NCBI RefSeq assembly: GCF_003966125.1 | Contig: NZ_RXMA01000012.1 | Location: 90,049-154,048, forward strand | Source: Azospirillum griseum | GTDB taxonomy: Bacteria; Pseudomonadota; Alphaproteobacteria; Azospirillales; Azospirillaceae | Direction of reading: 5' to 3' | Length of the DNA stretch: 64,000 bases | Part shown: positions 1 through 9,245 of the stretch, one piece after another | How positions within the stretch are numbered: the first letter of the stretch is position 1 | How the letters are laid out: each line of letters starts with the position of its first letter | Translations under genes and position numbers: made by a program | The notes under the pieces: generated by a model | Told to the model about the DNA's origin: nothing | Databases searched by the model: none | Seen by the model: the letters and a program-made list of their open reading frames with translations, nothing else

Positions 1-130
1 ACTGCCGCAGATCGTCCGCGAGATGGCCAAGCCCGGCGATCTGGTGGTGTGCCTGGGTGCCGGCAACATCACCCAATGGGCCAACAGCCTGCCCGCCGAT
101 CTGGCCGCCCTGTACGGCGTCAAGCCGTGA
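1..130 (+). CDS. murC: UDP-N-acetylmuramate-L-alanine ligase, C-terminal end (partial)
   Basis: Only the last 42 codons are present, in the frame starting at base 2. They read ...[16 protein letters not shown]... and stop with TGA at 128-130. The GAGNI/TQWA ending is typical of the MurC C-terminal domain. MurC adds L-alanine to UDP-MurNAc in the cytoplasm. Its stop overlaps the GTG start of murB (GTGA), as expected for translational coupling in the dcw cluster. Identification rests on this short tail plus the murB-ddl-ftsQ context. Confidence 0.8.
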   Translation, partial: LPQIVREMAKPGDLVVCLGAGNITQWANSLPADLAALYGVKP

Positions 131-1074
131 CCGCCGTGCGCTCCATGACCCAACCGGGCCAATCGCACCTGATCGAGCGGATGCCGCCCTGCCGGGGCCG
201 TCTGAGCGCCGACGCGCCGCTGGCGCAGGTGACATGGTTCCGCGTCGGCGGCCCGGCGGAGGTGCTGTTCCGCCCCGCCGACGCCGACGATCTGGCCGGG
301 TTTCTGGAGCGCCTGCCCGCCGACATCCCGGTGACGCTGATCGGCGTCGCCTCCAACCTGCTGATCCGCGACGGCGGCATTCCCGGCGTCACCATCCGGC
401 TGGGCCGGGGCTTCACCGACATCGCCCGCGACGGTGACACCCTGACCGTGGGGGCCGCAGCACTCGACCTCAACGTCGCCGTGATGGCGCGGGACGCTGG
501 GCTGGCGGGGCTGGAGTTCCTGTCCGGCATTCCCGGAACCATCGGCGGGGCGCTGCGCATGAACGGCGGGGCCTATGGCCAGGAGATGGCCGACGTGCTT
601 TTGTCGGCCCAGGCGGTGGGCCGCGACGGCGCGCGCCTGATCCTCTCCAAGGACGCGATGGGCTTCACCTACCGCCATTCCGGCGCGCCGGAGGATTGCG
701 TCTTCACCGCTGCGGTGCTGCGCGGCGTGCCGGGCGACCGTGAAGCGATTGCCCAACGGATGGCCGAGATCGCCGAAAAGCGCGCCGACAGCCAGCCCGT
801 GCGCTCTCGCACCGGCGGATCCACCTTCAAGAACCCGCCCGGCCACAAGGCGTGGGAACTGATCGACCGCGCCGGGTGCCGTGGCCTGTCCATCGGCGAC
901 GCCCAGGTGTCGGAACTGCACTGCAACTTCCTCATCAACCGGGGCAGCGCCACCGCCGCCGATCTGGAAGGCTTGGGTGAAGAGGTGCGGCGGCGAGTGT
1001 TCGACCACAGCGGCGTGACGCTGGACTGGGAAATCAAGCGCGTCGGTATCCCCGGCGCAGGAGCCGCACCATGA
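127..1074 (+). CDS. murB: UDP-N-acetylenolpyruvoylglucosamine reductase
   Basis: FAD enzyme that reduces UDP-GlcNAc-enolpyruvate to UDP-MurNAc with NADPH, in the cytoplasm. With the GTG start the protein has 315 residues. The FAD-binding part contains [12 protein letters not shown] (about 73-84) and [19 protein letters not shown] (about 133-151). Catalytic candidates are Arg183 in TYRHS, Ser232 in GGSTFKNP and Glu263 in SELHCNF. The length and lack of the extra tyrosine loop fit type II MurB. GTG127 overlaps the murC stop; ATG145 is an alternative start. The end overlaps ddl by four bases (ATGA), so the two are probably co-translated. Confidence 0.95.
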   Translation: MTAVRSMTQPGQSHLIERMPPCRGRLSADAPLAQVTWFRVGGPAEVLFRPADADDLAGFLERLPADIPVTLIGVASNLLIRDGGIPGVTIRLGRGFTDIARDGDTLTVGAAALDLNVAVMARDAGLAGLEFLSGIPGTIGGALRMNGGAYGQEMADVLLSAQAVGRDGARLILSKDAMGFTYRHSGAPEDCVFTAAVLRGVPGDREAIAQRMAEIAEKRADSQPVRSRTGGSTFKNPPGHKAWELIDRAGCRGLSIGDAQVSELHCNFLINRGSATAADLEGLGEEVRRRVFDHSGVTLDWEIKRVGIPGAGAAP

Positions 1075-2018
1075 CCGAAGCCCTGCTGCACGCCCACAAG
1101 AAGCACGTCGTCGTCCTCATGGGCGGTTGGTCGGCCGAACGCGAGGTGTCTCTGGTCAGCGGGGCCGGTGTGGCCAAGGCGCTGGAGGAGGAAGGCTATC
1201 GCGTCACCGCCGTGGACGTGCAGCGCGATCTGGCCGGGCTGATGCACGCCCTGACCCACCCGCGCCCCGACGTGGTGTTCAACGCCCTGCACGGGCGCGG
1301 TGGGGAGGATGGGACGATCCAGGGCGTGTTGGAGTTCCTCGGCCTGCCCTACACCCATTCCGGCGTGCAGGCGTCGGCCATCGCCATGGACAAGGCGATG
1401 ACCAAGCGGGTGCTGGATTCGGTCGGCGTCCGCTCGCCCAAGGGCATGGTGCTGGCGCGCGGGGCGATCACCGGCGGCGACCACCCGATGCCCGCCCCCT
1501 ACATCGTCAAGCCGGTCGATGAAGGCTCCACCGTCGGCGTCACCCTGGTGCGCGAGGGGCAGAACAGCCCGGTCGGCGACGCCTGGAGCTTTGGCGACCG
1601 CGCCTTGGTGGAGGAGTTCATTCCGGGCCGCGAACTGACCGTCGGCGTCATGGGCGACCGCGCCCTGACGGTGACGGAGATCGTGTTCCAGGCGCAGGTG
1701 TATGATTACACCGCCAAATACAGCAGCGGCCACGCCGTCCACACCCTGCCCGCCGCCATTCCCGACGCGGTGGCGGAGGAGGCCAAGCGGATGGCTGTGC
1801 TGGCCCATCAGACCCTGGGCTGCCGGGGGGTTTCGCGCAGCGACTTCCGTTGGGACAACAGCCGACCGGGGACGGAGGGGCTGTATTTCCTGGAGATCAA
1901 CAACCAGCCGGGGATGACGCCCCTGTCGCTGGTGCCCGAACAGGCCGCGCATGTGGGGATCACCTACGGCGCGCTGGTCGGCTGGCTCGTGGAGAACGCC
2001 TCATGTCAGCTCGCCTGA
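1071..2018 (+). CDS. ddl: D-alanine-D-alanine ligase
   Basis: ATP-grasp ligase that makes the D-Ala-D-Ala dipeptide for peptidoglycan precursors; 315 residues, normal for the family. The N terminus holds the [15 protein letters not shown] motif. It is followed by the [10 protein letters not shown] loop, the ATP-grasp core ([15 protein letters not shown]) and the metal-binding [14 protein letters not shown] near the C terminus. The ATG overlaps the murB stop, and the gene end overlaps the ftsQ start region, placing it inside the dcw operon. Two Ddl types exist; the dcw position matches the copy usually called ddlB. Confidence 0.96.
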   Translation: MTEALLHAHKKHVVVLMGGWSAEREVSLVSGAGVAKALEEEGYRVTAVDVQRDLAGLMHALTHPRPDVVFNALHGRGGEDGTIQGVLEFLGLPYTHSGVQASAIAMDKAMTKRVLDSVGVRSPKGMVLARGAITGGDHPMPAPYIVKPVDEGSTVGVTLVREGQNSPVGDAWSFGDRALVEEFIPGRELTVGVMGDRALTVTEIVFQAQVYDYTAKYSSGHAVHTLPAAIPDAVAEEAKRMAVLAHQTLGCRGVSRSDFRWDNSRPGTEGLYFLEINNQPGMTPLSLVPEQAAHVGITYGALVGWLVENASCQLA

Positions 2019-2965
2019 TGGCCAACCCGCAGTTCCGCCCGACCCTGGCCGGACAGGGACGCGACGAGATGCCCCGCCCGCCCCGCGCGATGGCGGCCTC
2101 GGCCCGCAAGGGCAACCGCCGCCGCGCCATGCCGCGCTGGGCCAAGCCCGCGTTCAAGGCGGCGTTGATCGGCGTGCCGACGCTGGTCCTGCTGGTGTCG
2201 GCGCTGACGGCGTGGAAGCGCCCCAGCCTGGCCGAAACGCTGGCGGCGGCGCAGGAAGGGTTGTTGGAGAGCACCAGCTCCCTCGGCTTCGTGCTGGACG
2301 AGGTCCTGGTCGTTGGCCGCAACGAAACCGAACGCAGCACGGTGATGGATTCCCTGGGCATCGTCCGGGGCGACTCGATCCTGGCCTTTGACCTGGCCGA
2401 GGCCAAGGCGCGGTTGGAGGAATTGCCCTGGGTGTCTTCAGCCTCCATCGAACGCCGCTTGCCCGGAACCCTCTACATCCGCCTGACGGAACGCCAGCCG
2501 ATGGCGATCTGGCAGCATGACCGGCAGTTCACCGTCATCGACCGCGCGGGCCGCCCGCTGGCCGATGCGGTGGAACTGGCCCGGCGCGGCAACCAGCGGA
2601 TCGAAACCCTGCCGCAGGTGATCGGCACCAACGCCCCGCAACAGGTGCAGGCGCTTTTGGAGGCGCTCGACAAGGTGCCGTCGATCCGCCCACGCGTGAC
2701 CTCGGCCAATTGGATCAGCGATCGGCGGTGGAATCTGCAACTCGACAACGGCGTGACGGTGAAGCTGCCCGAAGGCACCGGTATGCCGATGGCCCTGCGC
2801 CAACTGGCCGAAATGAACAGCAAGGGCAAGGTGCTGGACCGCGACATCGTCGCCATCGACCTGCGCCAACCCGACCGGGCGATCCTGCAAACCTCCGCCA
2901 CCGCGCAACTGCCGGGGATGGAGGATGAGGCCGCCAAGAAGAAACCTCCCGGAAAGAAAACCTGA
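2003..2965 (+). CDS. ftsQ: cell division protein FtsQ
   Basis: Bitopic inner-membrane divisome protein of 320 residues. It has a basic cytoplasmic tail, one membrane segment at about residues 50-70, a POTRA domain at about 95-165 (FVLDEVLVVGRNETER... LPWVSSASIERRLPGTLYI) and the FtsQ/DivIB beta domain. ATG2003 is preferred because GGAG lies eight bases upstream. ATG2018, which overlaps the ddl stop as TGATG, is the alternative. The C terminus ends in a lysine-rich tail. FtsQ links the early Z-ring to FtsB/FtsL and the septal synthases, consistent with ftsA and ftsZ next. Confidence 0.93.
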   Translation: MSARLMANPQFRPTLAGQGRDEMPRPPRAMAASARKGNRRRAMPRWAKPAFKAALIGVPTLVLLVSALTAWKRPSLAETLAAAQEGLLESTSSLGFVLDEVLVVGRNETERSTVMDSLGIVRGDSILAFDLAEAKARLEELPWVSSASIERRLPGTLYIRLTERQPMAIWQHDRQFTVIDRAGRPLADAVELARRGNQRIETLPQVIGTNAPQQVQALLEALDKVPSIRPRVTSANWISDRRWNLQLDNGVTVKLPEGTGMPMALRQLAEMNSKGKVLDRDIVAIDLRQPDRAILQTSATAQLPGMEDEAAKKKPPGKKT

Positions 2966-3039
2966 CACCCCAAACACGGCGGATGGATCGGAACGGCAAC
3001 AAAAACGGCGGGCAGCGGCGATGAGGTTGGACTGAGGGT

Positions 3040-4317
3040 ATGTTCGGCATCGGTTTCAACGGGGCGAAAAAGTCGAAACGACCGGCGCGCGGCAGCATCG
3101 TCGCGGCGCTGGATGTCGGCTCCAGCAAGGTGTGCTGCATCATCGCGCGGCTGGACGAACCGGGTTCGTTCCGCGTGATCGGTGTCGGCCATCAGATCGC
3201 CACCGGAATCCGCGCCGGGACCATCATCGACATGGAGGCGGCGGAAACCGCCATCGGAGCCGCCGTGCACGCGGCCGAACAGATGGCGGGTGAAACCGTC
3301 CATGATCTGGTCGTCAACCTGTCCATGGGCCACCCGCGTTCGCACAGCTTCACCGCCCATGTGCCGGTGTCGGGACAGGAGGTGACGGACGGCGACATTC
3401 GCCGCGCCCTGTCCAACGCCCGCAACGTCCAGGCCGGACCCGACCAGACGCTGGTCCACACCATTCCGCTGGGCTTTTCGCTGGACGACAGCACCGGCAT
3501 CCGCGACCCCAAGGGCATGTTCGGCACCACGCTGGGGGCGGAACTCCACGTCGTCACCGCTTCGTCGGGGGCCATCCGCACCCTGCAAACCTGCATCGCC
3601 CGCTGTCATCTTGAGATCGAACGCATGGTGGTCAGCCCCTACGCCTCTGGCCTCGCCTGCCTGGTCGAGGACGAGATGGAGATGGGCGCGGCCTGTGTGG
3701 ACATCGGCGGCGGCGGGACGACGATCTCCATCTTCACCGAAGGCAATCTGGTGTGGACGGGCGCGGTTCCCCTGGGCGGTCGCCACGTCACCAGCGATCT
3801 GGCCCACGGGCTGGCCACCTCGCTGGTCCACGCCGAACGGCTGAAGGTTCTGCACGGCAGCGCGCGGGGCAACCCCGCCGACGAACGCGAGATGATCGAG
3901 GTCCCGCAAATCGGCGAGGACGAGCGCAGCGGCCAATCCACCGTGACCCGTGCCTATCTGGTCAACATCGTCCAGGCCCGGATGGAGGAGATCCTGGAAG
4001 GGATCCGCACCGCCATCGAACGGTCGGGCTACGCCCGCAAGGTGAGCCGCCGCATCGTTCTGACCGGCGGGGCCAGCCAGCTTCCCAACACGCGGGAGTT
4101 GGCCCAGCGCATCCTCGACAAACAGGTTCGCATCGCCCGCCCGACGCGAATCGAGGGGTTGAGCGAGGCCCATGGCGGACCCGCCTTTTCAACGGCGGCG
4201 GGCCTTTTGTTGCACGCGGTGCGCACCCCAACCGACCTTCTGGTGTCCGGGCACGATGTCGTGTTCGCCACCGGGGTTCTGGGACGCGTCGGGCAATGGC
4301 TGCGGGAGAATTTGTGA
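3040..4317 (+). CDS. ftsA: cell division protein FtsA
   Basis: Actin-fold ATPase of 425 residues that tethers FtsZ to the membrane. The N-terminal phosphate-binding stretch is [17 protein letters not shown] second nucleotide motif, [14 protein letters not shown], lies in the middle, and ADENOSINE-motif-like [10 protein letters not shown] lies towards the end. The last residues, [10 protein letters not shown], can form the amphipathic membrane-targeting helix expected at the C terminus. There is a 74-base gap after ftsQ and a 124-base gap before ftsZ, so extra promoters could lie here. Confidence 0.96.
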   Translation: MFGIGFNGAKKSKRPARGSIVAALDVGSSKVCCIIARLDEPGSFRVIGVGHQIATGIRAGTIIDMEAAETAIGAAVHAAEQMAGETVHDLVVNLSMGHPRSHSFTAHVPVSGQEVTDGDIRRALSNARNVQAGPDQTLVHTIPLGFSLDDSTGIRDPKGMFGTTLGAELHVVTASSGAIRTLQTCIARCHLEIERMVVSPYASGLACLVEDEMEMGAACVDIGGGGTTISIFTEGNLVWTGAVPLGGRHVTSDLAHGLATSLVHAERLKVLHGSARGNPADEREMIEVPQIGEDERSGQSTVTRAYLVNIVQARMEEILEGIRTAIERSGYARKVSRRIVLTGGASQLPNTRELAQRILDKQVRIARPTRIEGLSEAHGGPAFSTAAGLLLHAVRTPTDLLVSGHDVVFATGVLGRVGQWLRENL

Positions 4318-4363
4318 TGGGATTCCCCCTCGGCTCGATCACACTGGGTACCGATCCGGCACG

Positions 4364-4381
4364 CCCCGGACACAACCGGGG
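4364..4381 (+). other. small inverted repeat in the ftsA-ftsZ spacer
   Basis: CCCCGG and CCGGGG arms of six bases flank a six-base loop about 60 bases before the ftsZ start. There is no T-run, so it does not look like a terminator. It could be an mRNA structure or a regulator site for ftsZ, but nothing further supports a function. Confidence 0.3.
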
Positions 4382-4441
4382 TCCGATCGTGACACGTCTT
4401 ACAAAACGCAAAGCAAAACAGGTTGTGGAGGCCTGAACAGA

Positions 4442-6556
4442 ATGATCAACGTGACCATTCCGCAGATCGAACCGGAATTGAAGCCGCGCATCACCGTGTT
4501 CGGTGTGGGCGGTGCGGGCGGCAACGCCGTCAACAACATGATCAAGTCGAACCTGGAAGGCGTGGACTTCGTCGTCGGCAACACCGACGCGCAGGCGCTG
4601 AAAGGCTCGCTGTGCGAAAAGCGCCTGCAACTGGGGACCGCCACCACGCGCGGCCTGGGTGCCGGATCGAAGCCGGACATCGGTCGCGCGTCCGCCGAAG
4701 AGCAGATGGACGAGATCGTGCAGCACCTGGAAGGTGCGAACATGGTGTTCATCACCGCCGGGATGGGTGGGGGCACCGGCACGGGGGCGGCCCCGGTCAT
4801 CGCGCGCGCGGCGCGTGAACGCGGCCTGCTGACCGTTGGCGTCGTCACCAAGCCGTTCCATTTCGAAGGCGCGCACCGCATGCGTCTGGCCGAAGGCGGC
4901 ATCGCCGAGCTTCAGCAGTATGTCGACACGCTGATCATCATCCCCAACCAGAACCTGTTCCGCATCGCCAACGAAAAGACGACCTTCGCCGACGCCTTCA
5001 AGATGGCCGACGACGTGTTGCATTCGGGCGTGCGCGGCGTCACCGACCTGATGGTGATGCCCGGCCTCATCAACCTCGACTTCGCCGACATCCGGTCGGT
5101 GATGACCGAGATGGGCAAGGCGATGATGGGAACCGGCGAGGCCGGCGGTGAACGCCGCGCCATCGAAGCCGCCGAGGCCGCCATCTCCAACCCGCTGTTG
5201 GACGATGTGTCGATGAAGGGCGCGCGCGGCGTGCTCATCAACATCACCGGCGGCTATGACATGACCCTGTTCGAGGTGGACGAGGCGGCCAACCGCGTCC
5301 GCGACGAGGTCGATCCCGACGCCAACATCATCTTCGGTTCGACCTTCGACGCCGCGCTGGACGGCACGATGCGCGTGTCGGTCGTCGCCACCGGCATCGA
5401 CGCCGCCGCGATGAGCAACCCGCGCACGCTGCACCCGGTGAACCTGTCGCCGATGGACCGCAACAAGAAGCCGTCGGGTCCGGCGGGCCTGACCAGCGCC
5501 TCGCCCTCGGGGCCGGGCAGCGCCTCCCCCGGCATTCCGTCCGGCAACTCGGTGCTGCGCCAGTCGCAGCCGGTCACGACCGGTGCCACACCCCACCAGC
5601 ATGATCCGGCCCACCAGCACGCGCCGCACGCCTACGGCCACCAGCAGCCCACCGAGTCGCCGCAGCCGCAGCGCTCGGCCAACGGTCCGCTTCATGGCGA
5701 GAATCAGGGGGGCCATTTCTACGCCCCAAAGCCCGCTGACGCCGGGCAGCGCCAGCCGACCACCGTCGGCCAGCCGCAGCCCCCGCAGCATTACCCGCAG
5801 CAGGCCCCCCACCAGCACGCGCAGCCGCAGCAGGGCTATCAGCCGCAGCAGCAACCGATGCCGCCGCAACAGCCGGTCCAGCAGCATCCCCAACAAGCCC
5901 CGCAGCAGGCCCCACACCAGCCCCATGCGTCCTACGGGCATGCCCCGGCGGCTCCGGAACCGGCGGCCCCGCGCAAGCAGAACTTTCTGTTCGGTCTGGT
6001 GACGGGCCTGGGCCGTGGCAAGGCGGAACCGCCGCCGCCCGCCGTTCCCCAACCGGTGCCGCAGCCTGTGGCCCAGCCGCAACCCGGCTACGCTCCCCAG
6101 CAGCCGAGCTATCCGCCACAACAGGCCTACGCCCCCCAACCGCAGCAGCAGCCCGCCTACGCGCCGCAGCCGAGCTACCCGCAACAGCCGCCGCAGCAGG
6201 CTTACGCGCCCCAACCGCAACCGCCGCAGCACCAGCCGCCGCAGCAGCCGACCTACGCGCCGCAGCCGAGCTACCCGCAGCAGCCGCAACAGGCCTACGC
6301 ACCCCAACCGCAACCCCAACCGCAGCCAGCGCCGCAGGCACAGCCGGTGTATTCCCAACAGGCTCCGCAACAGCCGCAGGCCGCCCAGCCGCAACCGGCG
6401 GCCTACCCGCCGACGCAGCAGCCGCCCGCCGCCTACCCCCAGCCCCCGGCCGCTCCACGCCCGTCGGGTTTGAACGTTGAAGGTGCCCAAGCGAAAACCG
6501 GCCACGAGCAGGAGGAACTGGACATTCCGGCCTTCCTGCGCCGTCAGGCCAACTGA
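4442..6556 (+). CDS. ftsZ: cell division protein FtsZ with long P/Q-rich linker
   Basis: Tubulin-like GTPase that forms the cytokinetic ring. ATG4442 follows a GGAGG at 4426-4430 and gives 704 residues, well over the roughly 380 of E. coli FtsZ. The GTPase core (to about residue 325) has [11 protein letters not shown] (23-33) and the tubulin signature GGGTGTG (109-115). It is followed by about 350 residues very rich in P, Q, A and Y, including imperfect [11 protein letters not shown] repeats. The conserved C-terminal peptide [10 protein letters not shown], which binds FtsA and other partners, ends the protein. Long linkers are common in alphaproteobacteria, but this one is unusually long. A strong terminator follows. 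Confidence 0.96.
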   Translation: MINVTIPQIEPELKPRITVFGVGGAGGNAVNNMIKSNLEGVDFVVGNTDAQALKGSLCEKRLQLGTATTRGLGAGSKPDIGRASAEEQMDEIVQHLEGANMVFITAGMGGGTGTGAAPVIARAARERGLLTVGVVTKPFHFEGAHRMRLAEGGIAELQQYVDTLIIIPNQNLFRIANEKTTFADAFKMADDVLHSGVRGVTDLMVMPGLINLDFADIRSVMTEMGKAMMGTGEAGGERRAIEAAEAAISNPLLDDVSMKGARGVLINITGGYDMTLFEVDEAANRVRDEVDPDANIIFGSTFDAALDGTMRVSVVATGIDAAAMSNPRTLHPVNLSPMDRNKKPSGPAGLTSASPSGPGSASPGIPSGNSVLRQSQPVTTGATPHQHDPAHQHAPHAYGHQQPTESPQPQRSANGPLHGENQGGHFYAPKPADAGQRQPTTVGQPQPPQHYPQQAPHQHAQPQQGYQPQQQPMPPQQPVQQHPQQAPQQAPHQPHASYGHAPAAPEPAAPRKQNFLFGLVTGLGRGKAEPPPPAVPQPVPQPVAQPQPGYAPQQPSYPPQQAYAPQPQQQPAYAPQPSYPQQPPQQAYAPQPQPPQHQPPQQPTYAPQPSYPQQPQQAYAPQPQPQPQPAPQAQPVYSQQAPQQPQAAQPQPAAYPPTQQPPAAYPQPPAAPRPSGLNVEGAQAKTGHEQEELDIPAFLRRQAN
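6126..6330 (+). repeat. imperfect tandem repeats within the ftsZ linker
   Basis: The DNA encoding [11 protein letters not shown]...[10 protein letters not shown] occurs as near-identical in-frame units around 6155-6220 and 6252-6315, with a weaker copy just upstream. The units are dominated by CAG/CAA-CCG runs. Such repeats can change copy number by slippage without breaking the frame, so linker length could vary between strains. Confidence 0.6.
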
Positions 6557-6641
6557 TCCCGGCGAAAGCCGGAGATATCCGTCGGTCGCCGCTTCGAACC
6601 GCGACGACCGACGGCTCCACAACCTGACCGAAAATTTCGGC

Positions 6642-6678
6642 CCCTGGACTGACCCTCGTGTCCGTCCAGGGTTTTTTT
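6642..6678 (+). terminator. rho-independent terminator of ftsZ
   Basis: CCCTGGAC (6642-6649) pairs with GTCCAGGG (6664-6671), and seven T residues follow directly. The position 86 bases after the ftsZ stop marks the end of the dcw transcript. Confidence 0.9.
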
Positions 6679-6899
6679 GTTGGTCATCTCATTTTGTTCG
6701 TCATATCAATGGTTTGCACCATCCTCATCCTCTGCCGTCCTGCAACAAACGGTAACAAAGAGTGATTTGTCCTGTTGCGGTGCCGGTGGTACCTAACAGC
6801 ATGGCAGTAAGAGATTGGGTCCGGTCAAACGTCTTCGATGAGAAACGTTTCTAGGCACCATCACCGAACGCCAATGCATGACGAAGATGGACAAACATC
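6679..6899 (+). promoter_or_regulatory. gene-free lpxC upstream region with a perfect palindrome
   Basis: This 221-base stretch between the ftsZ terminator and lpxC is less GC-rich than its surroundings and must hold the lpxC promoter. AGAAACGTTTCT at 6841-6852 is a perfect 12-base palindrome about 50 bases before the GTG start and is a candidate operator. No confident -35/-10 pair was assigned, and no coding sequence was seen. Confidence 0.4.
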
Positions 6900-7835
6900 G
6901 TGGCAAACAATCGCGGTAATGCGGACGGCCTGTTTCAGCAGACCCTGAAGAAGTCGGCGACCATCGCCGGTGTCGGTCTGCATTCCGGTGCCATCGTCAC
7001 GCTGACGATTTCCCCTGCCGATGCGAATTCTGGCATCACCTTTGTCCGCACCGACCGCCAAGGGGCGGAGGGCGTGATCCCGGCGCGCTGGGACACGGTG
7101 GTTGACACCCGCATGTGCACCGTGATCGGCAACGAACACGGCGTCACCATCGGGACCATCGAACATCTGATGTCGGCCCTGTCCGGCTGCGGCATCGACA
7201 ACGCGGTCGTGTCGTTGGACGGCATCGAGGTGCCGATCATGGACGGCAGCGCCGCCCCCTTCGTCGCCGCCATCGAACAGGCGGGCATCGCCGTCCAGTC
7301 CGCGCCGCGCCGCATCATCCGCATCCTGAAGCCGGTCAGCGTCGGCGACGGCGTCAAGAGCGCCTCCTTCGCGCCGGATGACGCCACCACCTACAGCTTT
7401 GACATCGATTTCGAAAGCGCCGCCATCTCCCGCCAATCGCGCGCGGTGGAACTGGACAGCGACGTGTTCAAGGACGAGATCAGCCGTGCCCGCACCTTCG
7501 GCTTCCTGCACGAGGTCGAAGGGCTGCGCAAGATGGGCCTGGCCCGTGGCGGTTCGCTCGACAATGCGGTGGTGATCTCCGGCGACACGGTGATGAACGC
7601 CGAAGGGCTGCGCTTCACCGACGAGTTCGTGCGTCACAAGATCCTGGACGCGGTTGGCGATCTCTATCTGGCCGGTGCCAGGATTGTTGGTCATTTCCAC
7701 GGGGTTCGCGCCGGTCACGCGCTGAACAACCAACTGTTGCGCGCCCTGTTCGCCGATCGCAGCGCGTGGCGCTATGAAATCCAGTCTTCGGTCGTCACGG
7801 CGACCCGCCCGGCCTACGCGCTGGCGGTGGCCTGA
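6900..7835 (+). CDS. lpxC: UDP-3-O-acyl-N-acetylglucosamine deacetylase
   Basis: Zinc enzyme that carries out the committed step of lipid A synthesis. It has 311 residues from a GTG start; no in-frame ATG lies close upstream. Substrate motif VGLHSG is at 25-30. Zinc ligands are His89 (TIEHLM), His246 and Asp250 (HKILD), with catalytic His273 in the GHFHGVRAGH region. These match the E. coli pattern His79, His238, Asp242, His265. Its place after ftsZ is the classic proteobacterial order, but a terminator and a 343-base gap give it its own transcript. Confidence 0.97.
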   Translation: MANNRGNADGLFQQTLKKSATIAGVGLHSGAIVTLTISPADANSGITFVRTDRQGAEGVIPARWDTVVDTRMCTVIGNEHGVTIGTIEHLMSALSGCGIDNAVVSLDGIEVPIMDGSAAPFVAAIEQAGIAVQSAPRRIIRILKPVSVGDGVKSASFAPDDATTYSFDIDFESAAISRQSRAVELDSDVFKDEISRARTFGFLHEVEGLRKMGLARGGSLDNAVVISGDTVMNAEGLRFTDEFVRHKILDAVGDLYLAGARIVGHFHGVRAGHALNNQLLRALFADRSAWRYEIQSSVVTATRPAYALAVA

Positions 7836-7883
7836 CCGACCGCAGCGGCTTCCCGCTTCGGCGATGGCCTCCAAGCCGAATCC

Positions 7884-7911
7884 TGCCCTCCCCACCGGGG
7901 AGGGCATTTTT
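7884..7911 (+). terminator. rho-independent terminator of lpxC
   Basis: TGCCCTCCC pairs with GGGAGGGCA around a short loop and is followed by five T residues, about 50 bases after the lpxC stop. Confidence 0.85.
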
Positions 7912-7975
7912 CGTTGGGGCCAATGCTTGGGTCTGAATACAGAAAAGGCGTCGCTTCCAGTCATAAGCGACTCCT

Positions 7976-8016
7976 GATACCAGGGTCAGAAAGTTTTGAC
8001 TTCTGACCCTGGTATC
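7976..8016. repeat. perfect inverted repeat, 16-base arms
   Basis: GATACCAGGGTCAGAA (7976-7991) and TTCTGACCCTGGTATC (8001-8016) are exact reverse complements around nine bases. The right arm merges with the first bases of the 130-bp direct repeat that begins at 8008. It may be a palindromic mobile-element remnant or an end of a lost insertion sequence. No T-run gives it an obvious terminator role. Confidence 0.75.
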
Positions 8017-8137
8017 GGTCGCGACGGCGACCGCGCGGGACCATACCCGCGAAGCCAAGGCCTGCGGACGCGGGCCGCCCGGCGTCTGAGGGACCGGAAA
8101 GTGCCGACCACAGGTCGGTGCTTTCCGGTGCTGGTGT
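8008..8137. repeat. 130-bp direct repeat, copy A, with 17-bp hairpin
   Basis: This 130-base unit aligns without gaps to 9246-9375, with nine differences (about 93% identity). Its end forms a hairpin: arms 8093-8109 and 8113-8129 around a three-base loop, fully paired if G-T wobbles are allowed. It begins at the stop codon of the minus-strand RTX gene, so it lies immediately downstream of that gene. The stretch 7836-8136 holds only the lpxC terminator, the inverted repeat and this unit. Confidence 0.85.
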
Positions 8138-9012
8138 CAGAGCAGGAACCAGCTCTGCGCCATCGCGGCGCTCGTCTGTCCAGTCAGCGTGATTGATCCC
8201 AGGCTGCCGCCCAGCCCGACCGTCAGGCCAGCGGCGCCGTCCGACGGGGTGAGAGAGGCATAGCTCAGGCCAAGGCCGCTCAGATCGATGAGGTCGCCGG
8301 CGGCGGGGTCGAAATCGGTGATCGTGTCCTGGAAATAATAGGGACCGGACCACAAGCTGTAATTGTAATCGGGATCGAAGCGGAAACGGTCGGCCCCAGC
8401 CCCGCCGACCATCGTGTCGGCCCCGGCCCCGCCGTCGAGCGTGTCGTTGCCGGCGTCCCCATACAGGATGTCGTTGCCCGATAGGTTGGTGCCGCGCGTG
8501 CTGAAGCTGCGACCGCCCAGCACCAGATCGTCACCGGCGCCGCCGAACAGCCGGTTGGCGGTCTGGTCATTCAGCGCCGTTCCCTCGATGGTGTCGTTGC
8601 CCGCCGTGCCATGCTGGTCGTTGCGGATGGGATCGCGGCCCTCCGCCTTGCCGTAAGCGGCGTAATGCTGGAAACCGTTGGCGAAGCCGTCGGCCGCAAC
8701 CACCGCCGCCACGTCTGGATGCGCGCGCAGGTAGACCGTCTCTCCGGCAAACACCCCGTCCGGCGAACGGTTCTCGCCCAGGCCGAAGTTGATCCAGTGA
8801 TCGTAGCCGGAGGCGAAGGACCCGGCCCGCACCGCCGCCGCGACATCCGGGTATTGGAACAGGTAATAGGCCTCGCTGAAGCCAGCGTTCGGGTTGCGCC
8901 CTTCAAAACGACCGTAACGTTCATAGTGCAGGGACGGCGCGGCCCCCCAGCCGGAGGCGACGTCGGGGTTCAGCCGAAGATAATAGGCCTCGTCAAAGAA
9001 GCTGATGGTCAT
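8137..9012 (-). CDS. secreted RTX calcium-binding protein with three N-terminal repeats
   Basis: Protein of 291 residues with no Sec signal peptide, as expected for a type I secretion substrate. Residues 7-43, 46-85 and 90-128 are three copies of a motif like EAYYL..NPDVA...HY..YG..EGR.P. Nonapeptide RTX repeats (GGAGDD.V.GG, GDAGNDTLDGG, GGAGADTMVGG) follow at about 157-210. The C terminus has the serralysin-like TITDFDP..GDLIDLSGL segment and a hydrophobic end that can act as the secretion signal. A strong GGGGAGG precedes the ATG. No type I exporter lies in the window. The substrate or binding target is unknown. Confidence 0.85.
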   Translation of the reverse strand: MTISFFDEAYYLRLNPDVASGWGAAPSLHYERYGRFEGRNPNAGFSEAYYLFQYPDVAAAVRAGSFASGYDHWINFGLGENRSPDGVFAGETVYLRAHPDVAAVVAADGFANGFQHYAAYGKAEGRDPIRNDQHGTAGNDTIEGTALNDQTANRLFGGAGDDLVLGGRSFSTRGTNLSGNDILYGDAGNDTLDGGAGADTMVGGAGADRFRFDPDYNYSLWSGPYYFQDTITDFDPAAGDLIDLSGLGLSYASLTPSDGAAGLTVGLGGSLGSITLTGQTSAAMAQSWFLL

Positions 9013-9092
9013 TCCGCCTCCCCTTTCTCCACACAAGTATCGAAAACCGGAGAAAGAAGGAAGGGAGGAGTGAGAGTCTGATTCATAATCGG

Positions 9093-9245
9093 TCAGGTTG
9101 ATGAAGCTCTTGCGATTTTCCGCGAGAACAGCTTGACGCTGGCGATCATGACCCAGGCGACATCGCTCTCGATGGATGCCTCGACATCCTTGGCAAGACG
9201 TCGGTCTGGTCTGATCCAGGCGATGGTTCTTTCCACCGCCCAGCG
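9093..9245 (-). pseudogene. IS5-type transposase, C-terminal remnant
   Basis: About 50 residues read RWAVERTIAWI, then RRLAKDVEASIESDVAWVMIA... and a stop. This resembles the end of IS5-family DDE transposases, where an ERT..W....RRL.KD pattern carries the catalytic Glu. The upstream part of the gene is missing: at 9246 the sequence switches abruptly into the 130-bp direct repeat. It is therefore a dead fragment marking a past insertion and rearrangement. The stretch 9013-9404 holds only this remnant, the RTX leader and repeat copy B. Confidence 0.7.

Noticed and set aside
3962..6622. Long minus-strand frame across ftsA and ftsZ
   Set aside because: A leucine/arginine/glycine-rich shadow of the FtsZ P/Q-rich linker.
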